A stretch of 53,816 nucleotides of DNA, taken from NCBI GenBank assembly GCA_023389855.1, contig JAEWDZ010000002.1:1-53816 (forward strand), read 5' to 3'. Source of the stretch: Bacteroidota bacterium. Its GTDB lineage: Bacteria; Bacteroidota; Bacteroidia; Bacteroidales; Porphyromonadaceae. The notes under the pieces are model-generated. The model did no database searches. It had not been told where the DNA came from and saw nothing but the letters and a program-made list of their open reading frames with translations. The translations under genes and the position numbers were made by a program. Shown here piece after piece: positions 49,878-53,816 of the stretch. Position 1 is the first letter of the stretch. Each line of letters starts with the position of its first letter.

Positions 49878-50654
49878 ATGAAAAAGTATATCATAAGAAA
49901 TAGTTCCTTGTATAGACATTTACTGCGGTTATCAGTATTCTTTATCTCTTTTACCTATATGATGGCAATGACGAACGAAGCTATAAATCAAACCGCAGAA
50001 GGTGCTTCTACCATAGTAAAAACAGATTCCATTAACCTCAGTAATAAAATTTCTAACCCTATGAAACACGAATTAATTAAACTTCCTTATGCCGAAGATG
50101 CTCTTGAACCCGTTATTAGTAAAGAGACGTTAGCCCTGCACCACGGAAAGCATCACAAAGGCTATGTAGATACACTAAATGGCTTGATCGAAGGCACAGA
50201 ATTTGAAAATATGACCCTCGGTGAGATCGTTCAAAAGTCAGAAGGTAAAATGTTTAATCAAGCTGGTCAAGCATTAAACCACAATCTCTACTTTACACAA
50301 TTTGGTCCCAATGCTGGTGGCAAGCCCGTAGGTAAATTGGCTGAAGCTATCGATAAAGAATGGGGCTCATTTGAAAAATTCCAAGAACAGTTTCTCAATG
50401 CGGCTACAGCACTATTTGGTTCAGGATGGGTGTGGTTGGCTTGCGATGCTAATGGAAAACTCTCTATCGAAAGCGAACCGAATGGAGGTAATCCATATCG
50501 CAAAGGTTTGAATCCATTGTTGGGAGTAGACGTGTGGGAACATGCATACTACTTGACCTATCAAAATAGAAGAGCGGATCACGTAAAAGATATTTGGTCC
50601 ATCGTACGTTGGGACGTAGTAAATGATCGATACGAAAACCCCGTGAAGTATTAA
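49878..50654 (+). CDS. sodB: Fe/Mn superoxide dismutase with an N-terminal export-signal-like extension
   Basis: The catalytic part, from MKHELIKLPYAEDALEP at 50061, is a full Fe/Mn dismutase: metal ligands H27, H74, D157 and H161 (counted from that Met) in LHHGKHH, LNHNLYF and DVWEHAY. Gln70 and Gly155 equal those I recall in the cambialistic P. gingivalis enzyme, so either Fe or Mn may work. Unusually, the frame is open upstream through 61 further codons beginning MKKYIIRNSSLYRHLLRLSV, with basic residues, a hydrophobic core (LSVFFISFTYMMAMT) and a polar linker. This reads as a signal peptide or membrane anchor and suggests a periplasmic or envelope enzyme. Translation from the inner ATG at 50061 would give the cytoplasmic form. 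A weak -7-like site TACCTTAG is at 49839-49846. Confidence 0.85.
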   Translation: MKKYIIRNSSLYRHLLRLSVFFISFTYMMAMTNEAINQTAEGASTIVKTDSINLSNKISNPMKHELIKLPYAEDALEPVISKETLALHHGKHHKGYVDTLNGLIEGTEFENMTLGEIVQKSEGKMFNQAGQALNHNLYFTQFGPNAGGKPVGKLAEAIDKEWGSFEKFQEQFLNAATALFGSGWVWLACDANGKLSIESEPNGGNPYRKGLNPLLGVDVWEHAYYLTYQNRRADHVKDIWSIVRWDVVNDRYENPVKY

Positions 50655-50698
50655 ACTCTTCGACTTGATATAAATGTCAGTTTGATAGAAGATGAAAA

Positions 50699-50730
50699 AG
50701 ACCGTCTCATGATTACATGGGACGGCTTTT
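50699..50730 (+). terminator. Terminator of the superoxide dismutase gene
   Basis: GACCGTCTCATG pairs with CATGGGACGGCT, with minor mismatches, followed by TTTTA. It overlaps the stop codon of the convergent U32 gene. Confidence 0.7.
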
Positions 50731-52621
50731 ACTTTGTCAGAGGAGATATGGGCCTGTGCGCATAAAGTCGCATCTCACATTGCTGACAATCAAACTGCAG
50801 TCTTAGATATTCTTTACCCTTTAATAGGAAAAGAGGAAAAGTGAATGGCGCTGTGTTGTTTTCTAATCGACAGTAGCCCAAGTGTCTAAGGATACAATGT
50901 TTTGTAATCATTAGAGCTCCTTCGCGCGAAGGGCTAAGTTCGTAGGCCGGGGCAATTTCCTGAGCTCCTAAAAGACGATATACTTCTGCGGATTTTTGAT
51001 TACTTACATTATATTGATAATCGATGCTTTGGGGAAAGAGTAAATCTTTCTCTAAGATCTGCTTTGCATCCTCGATTGTAGGTCGGTATTTAGGTCGTGC
51101 CGAGAAAAAGTCTTGTAGAGCCAGTTCTATTTTTTTAGATAGCTCTCGACGCAGTTCTCCTAGAAGAGACAACGGAATAAAGAAAGGATGAGCGTCAATC
51201 GTTATGTTTGTTACGGAAAAAATAGTATTGCCAAATTTGCTCAAGGTTTCCCTAATCCTATTGATAGGTTGCTCTTTTTCAGCGAAGGTAAGAGTAGCGG
51301 CCTTTTCGACGGATATTCGTAGCGAAGGACATTGCTCAAGAGTAGCTGAAAGTCTTATCTTATTTGAAGATACAGTAAGCGATAATTCGATATTTATACT
51401 GCGAAGTACTGCATCTTTTTGTTGGAGCTGTTTGTCGAATAACAGATCGTAGTTACGGTAAAGAACACCTCCCTTTCGGGGAAGTATATCTCCAATAAAA
51501 ATAAAAGTTCGAGGGTCTATTACTTTATTTACTCTCCCCCCAAATTGTTTTCCTTTGAGATAAAAAGATACGCCATCGCCATTGTGGAGATCACAAATCC
51601 TTTCGAGTGATACCTTATTCCCTTTTACTGCCTGTACTCGACACAGTATTTCCCCTTCGCTTTTTGGACTTTCAGTACGAATTAATTTTTCGTTTGTTGT
51701 TCCCCTTTTTAATTGGTAAGTAGTAAAATCTCGACTGAAACTCTTATGAGGATTGGGAATGAAATTTCGCTTTTCATAGCCTATCGAAGCACGGTGGTAA
51801 CGGGTGCTGTTTAGGGCAATAAACTCGTCTAAAAGACAACGATAATAGGCCGTGATATTCTTTACATAAGCTGCGTTTTTCAATCGCCCTTCTATTTTAA
51901 AAGAAGAAACGCCGCTATTTATAAGAGCCGGAAGTAAGTGGCTACGATTTAGATCCTTTAGGGACAGTAGATGCTCATCTTTGCTAATGATTCTTCCCTT
52001 GGCATCCAATAGCGTGTATGGAAGACGGCATACTTGTGCACAATTCCCTCGATTGGCACTTCTATTCGTAAATGCTTGGGAGAGATAGCATCGTCCACTG
52101 TAGCATACACATAGGGCTCCGTGAATGAAAGTTTCTGTCTTTAGTGTGCTTAAGTCGTTATTGATACGGGCAGTTTCTTCTATGTTTAGTTCACGGGCAA
52201 GTACGGCTTGTTCGAAGCCAAGAGCCTCCAATCTTCGTAGGGTAGTACTATCATTATTGTGGCATTGTGTACTAGCGTGCAGCGCTATAGGGGGTATATC
52301 GAGTCTTAGTATTCCAAGATCTTGTATGATCAATGCATCAACACCACTGTGATATATTTTGTGGATTGTTTTTTCTACTTCTTGAAGCTCGATGTCATAG
52401 ATAATGGTGTTAAGGGCTACGTAGACTTTAGCCCCAAATAAATGAGCGTAATCAGCTAATTCTTTGATGTCTTCTATAGCAACCCCAGCGTTTGCCCTGG
52501 CTCCAAATTTCGGCGCCCCTATATATACAGCGTCTGCTCCGGCGTTGATGGCATCTACTCCAATGGACAAGTTGCCTGCCGGAGCCAATAACTCTAGAGA
52601 TGTAAATTCGTTTTTTTGCAA
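50729..52621 (-). CDS. Peptidase U32-family protein (RlhA/YegQ type)
   Basis: The 630-residue protein starts with a TIM-barrel region (ELLAPAGNLSIGVDAINAGA, then DAVYIGAPKFGARANAG) and has the U32 cysteine cluster in CVCYSGRCYLSQ (171-182) and NRGNCAQVCRLPY (191-203), plus FKIEGRLKNAAYV. The cysteines probably hold a 4Fe-4S cluster. Relatives hydroxylate RNA (RlhA makes 5-hydroxycytidine in 23S rRNA); the peptidase label is historical. The C-terminal 300 residues, with two beta-barrel-like parts, are as in long U32 members. It lies 6 bases after upp. Confidence 0.85.
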   Translation of the reverse strand: MQKNEFTSLELLAPAGNLSIGVDAINAGADAVYIGAPKFGARANAGVAIEDIKELADYAHLFGAKVYVALNTIIYDIELQEVEKTIHKIYHSGVDALIIQDLGILRLDIPPIALHASTQCHNNDSTTLRRLEALGFEQAVLARELNIEETARINNDLSTLKTETFIHGALCVCYSGRCYLSQAFTNRSANRGNCAQVCRLPYTLLDAKGRIISKDEHLLSLKDLNRSHLLPALINSGVSSFKIEGRLKNAAYVKNITAYYRCLLDEFIALNSTRYHRASIGYEKRNFIPNPHKSFSRDFTTYQLKRGTTNEKLIRTESPKSEGEILCRVQAVKGNKVSLERICDLHNGDGVSFYLKGKQFGGRVNKVIDPRTFIFIGDILPRKGGVLYRNYDLLFDKQLQQKDAVLRSINIELSLTVSSNKIRLSATLEQCPSLRISVEKAATLTFAEKEQPINRIRETLSKFGNTIFSVTNITIDAHPFFIPLSLLGELRRELSKKIELALQDFFSARPKYRPTIEDAKQILEKDLLFPQSIDYQYNVSNQKSAEVYRLLGAQEIAPAYELSPSREGALMITKHCILRHLGYCRLENNTAPFTFPLFLLKGKEYLRLQFDCQQCEMRLYAHRPISPLTK

Positions 52622-52627
52622 AGGGTT

Positions 52628-53287
52628 TTAGCTTTTTTTTCCATAGGCTAGATCACCGGCATCTCCTAGTCCTGGTACAATATAGGAGTGGTCATCTATT
52701 TGCTCGTCTAAGGCAGCAGTCCATATGGTAAAGTCTTGATTTTGTGGTAAATGCTTTTCTAAATAATCGATTGCTTGTTGACTGGCAATTACTGAGGCTA
52801 TATGGATTTTGGATGGTTTCCCTTTTTGACAAAGGGCGTGGAAAGCCATTTCCATAGAGCTACCTGTAGCAAGCATTGGGTCTGTAATAATCAAGACTTT
52901 GTTGTCTAATCTCGGACAAGCTATATACTCTACATTGATATCGAAGCGTAATGCATCTTTGTATTTCCTATAAGCTGATACAAAGGCGTTTTCTGCATGA
53001 TCAAAATAATTGAGAAAGCCATGATGAAAAGGGAGCCCTGCACGGAGTATAGTCGCGATAACTACCTTCTCACTTAAACGAAAACCCTTGGCAATACCCA
53101 AGGGTGAAGGGATATCTTCAATATCGTATTGTAGGCGTTTACTGATTTCGTAAGCAATGATTTCACCTGTACGTTCTATATTTCTTCGGAATCTCAATGA
53201 ATCTCCTTGAATGTCGATATGCCGCATTTCAGCAACAAAATCGCTAAGTAAAGAAGAGTATGTGCTAAGATTTTGTACTTCTATCAT
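52628..53287 (-). CDS. upp: Uracil phosphoribosyltransferase
   Basis: The 219-residue enzyme salvages uracil to UMP. The PRPP-binding motif is ITDPMLATGSSM (about 134-145) and the uracil-binding region IVPGLGDAGDLAYG (about 203-216) ends the protein. The central motif VVIATILRAGLPFHHGFL is typical. It heads a two-gene minus-strand operon with the U32 gene; the -7 element TATCTTTG is at 53333-53326. Confidence 0.94.
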   Translation of the reverse strand: MIEVQNLSTYSSLLSDFVAEMRHIDIQGDSLRFRRNIERTGEIIAYEISKRLQYDIEDIPSPLGIAKGFRLSEKVVIATILRAGLPFHHGFLNYFDHAENAFVSAYRKYKDALRFDINVEYIACPRLDNKVLIITDPMLATGSSMEMAFHALCQKGKPSKIHIASVIASQQAIDYLEKHLPQNQDFTIWTAALDEQIDDHSYIVPGLGDAGDLAYGKKS

Positions 53288-53325
53288 ACATTGTGTACTT
53301 ATTTATCGCTGTATATATTTGGCTA

Positions 53326-53333
53326 CAAAGATA
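53326..53333 (-). promoter_or_regulatory. Bacteroidota -7 element for upp
   Basis: TATCTTTG on the minus strand, 38 bases before the upp start at 53287. Confidence 0.6.
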
Positions 53334-53558
53334 AAACAAAAAAATGAAACTTGAAAAGCATTTCTCTTTTTAGAAAATAACGCATACTGAGTTTCGATGA
53401 GTAGTAAATCCTACTTTTTTTTATAGAAAAACTATCATTTAGGTTCAATTGATTGGCATTCAATAGCCTAATGAGTTATGAAATGCAGTAGGTAATGATT
53501 TAGCGACCTATCTTCTGCAATGATATACAACGCTTTGCATAACTCGAATAACCTGTTG

Positions 53559-53566
53559 CAAAGATA
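53559..53566 (-). promoter_or_regulatory. Orphan -7-like element
   Basis: TATCTTTG on the minus strand, with no gene starting within 250 bases downstream; it may drive a small RNA or be an extra upstream promoter of upp. Confidence 0.35.
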
Positions 53567-53612
53567 AGAGTATATCGTGAAAAAAAGAATTTTCTCCAAA
53601 TTATTTTCGTAG

Positions 53613-53638
53613 AGCCGCCCGTTTGGGTGGCTTTTTTT
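53613..53638 (+). terminator. Terminator-like hairpin without an assigned gene
   Basis: AGCCGCCC (53613-53620), loop GTTT, GGGTGGCT (53625-53632), one G-T pair, then a T tract on the plus strand. No plus-strand gene ends here. Confidence 0.6.
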
Positions 53639-53719
53639 GTTTTCGCCCTACTTCTCTCCCTGCACATCCTCCACTTATGCCTGTGTATCATGTCGGGATC
53701 GGTTGTTCGTTGTCAGCGG

Positions 53720-53727
53720 CAAAGGTA
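53720..53727 (-). promoter_or_regulatory. Orphan -7-like element in the G+C-rich edge
   Basis: TACCTTTG on the minus strand, reading towards the hairpin at 53613-53638. No ORF of convincing quality follows. Confidence 0.35.
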
Positions 53728-53816
53728 GTTCCGGGCTTCCACGGACAAAAAAGGTCGGTGCGGCAAGCCGTTTAGACGACAATCTCCACACTTCCATTTC
53801 ATTGCAGGTAGTATTC

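Larger units (their letters stand above)
53334..53816. other. Gene-poor right edge with a shift in base composition
   Basis: No convincing gene is visible. From about 53600 the sequence is clearly richer in G+C than the AT-rich intergenic DNA elsewhere. It holds a terminator-like hairpin (53613-53638) and two minus-strand -7 matches (53566-53559 and 53727-53720). A 63-codon minus-strand frame (53691-53500) is basic and unlike a known protein. The stretch may be the leader or edge of something continuing past the window. Confidence 0.45.

Noticed and set aside
53500..53691. 63-codon basic minus-strand frame at the right edge
   Set aside because: It spans a terminator hairpin and a -7 element and has no recognisable fold; recorded only as part of the spacer.

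Overview
The window is chromosomal DNA from a member of the Bacteroidota, most probably Porphyromonas or a close relative. The signs seen in the sequence are a PorQ-type protein and a cargo protein with a C-terminal sorting domain (type IX secretion), several SusC/Oar-like and FadL-like outer-membrane barrels, an HU-CCDC81/SPOR protein, start codons without Shine-Dalgarno sequences, and many copies of the Bacteroidota -7 promoter element TAnnTTTG just upstream of genes. From memory, the Fe/Mn superoxide dismutase and the run of three FKBP isomerase genes look like those of P. gingivalis. The assignment is by inspection only. No rRNA or tRNA gene, IS element, integrase or CRISPR array was seen.

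Layout. 1-5 kb: the tail of an unrecognised gene, an exported NPP-type phosphodiesterase, and an Oar-like TonB-dependent receptor cut in two by one in-frame TAG. 5-9 kb: a polysaccharide flippase and an operon of three FKBP isomerases (no export signal, periplasmic, lipoprotein). 9-13.5 kb (minus): a divIC-like gene, a small membrane protein, a divergent RluA-family protein and dsbD. 13.7-18.2 kb (minus): a likely menA-porQ-cmk-ispH operon with a CfxA-like class A beta-lactamase at its tail. 18.4-20.1 kb (minus): umuD-umuC. 20.3-25 kb (plus): a compact operon of ABC ATPase, permease, YtrA-type GntR regulator and TonB-dependent receptor-like barrel, headed by a perfect inverted repeat that overlaps the promoter and is the likely operator. 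25.2-28.1 kb: rarA, an M48 lipoprotein peptidase and pepE. 28.2-28.9 kb (minus): a stand-alone B3/B4 domain protein. 29-36.5 kb (plus): dapA-recF-DUF721, an HU-CCDC81/SPOR membrane protein, an aromatic- and serine-rich exported protein, a FadL-like barrel and cdd. 36.6-44.2 kb (minus): a six-gene run thyA-folA-hisS-dxs-trkA-trkH. 44.4-50.7 kb (plus): a type IX cargo protein, an M3 peptidase and a superoxide dismutase with an export-signal-like extension. 50.7-53.3 kb (minus): upp and a U32/RlhA-type protein. The last few hundred bases hold no convincing gene, become richer in G+C and carry extra minus-strand promoter-like sites.

How it fits together. Most of the window is housekeeping: nucleotide metabolism (thyA, folA, cmk, cdd, upp), isoprenoid and quinone supply (dxs, ispH, menA), lysine/cell-wall precursor (dapA), DNA repair (recF, rarA, umuDC), potassium uptake (trkAH), and envelope folding and redox (FKBPs, dsbD). 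The parts that deserve attention are the TAG-interrupted receptor, the beta-lactamase at the end of a housekeeping operon, the self-contained GntR/ABC/receptor operon with its operator, and the apparently exported superoxide dismutase. I did not find a clearly unprecedented multi-gene system.
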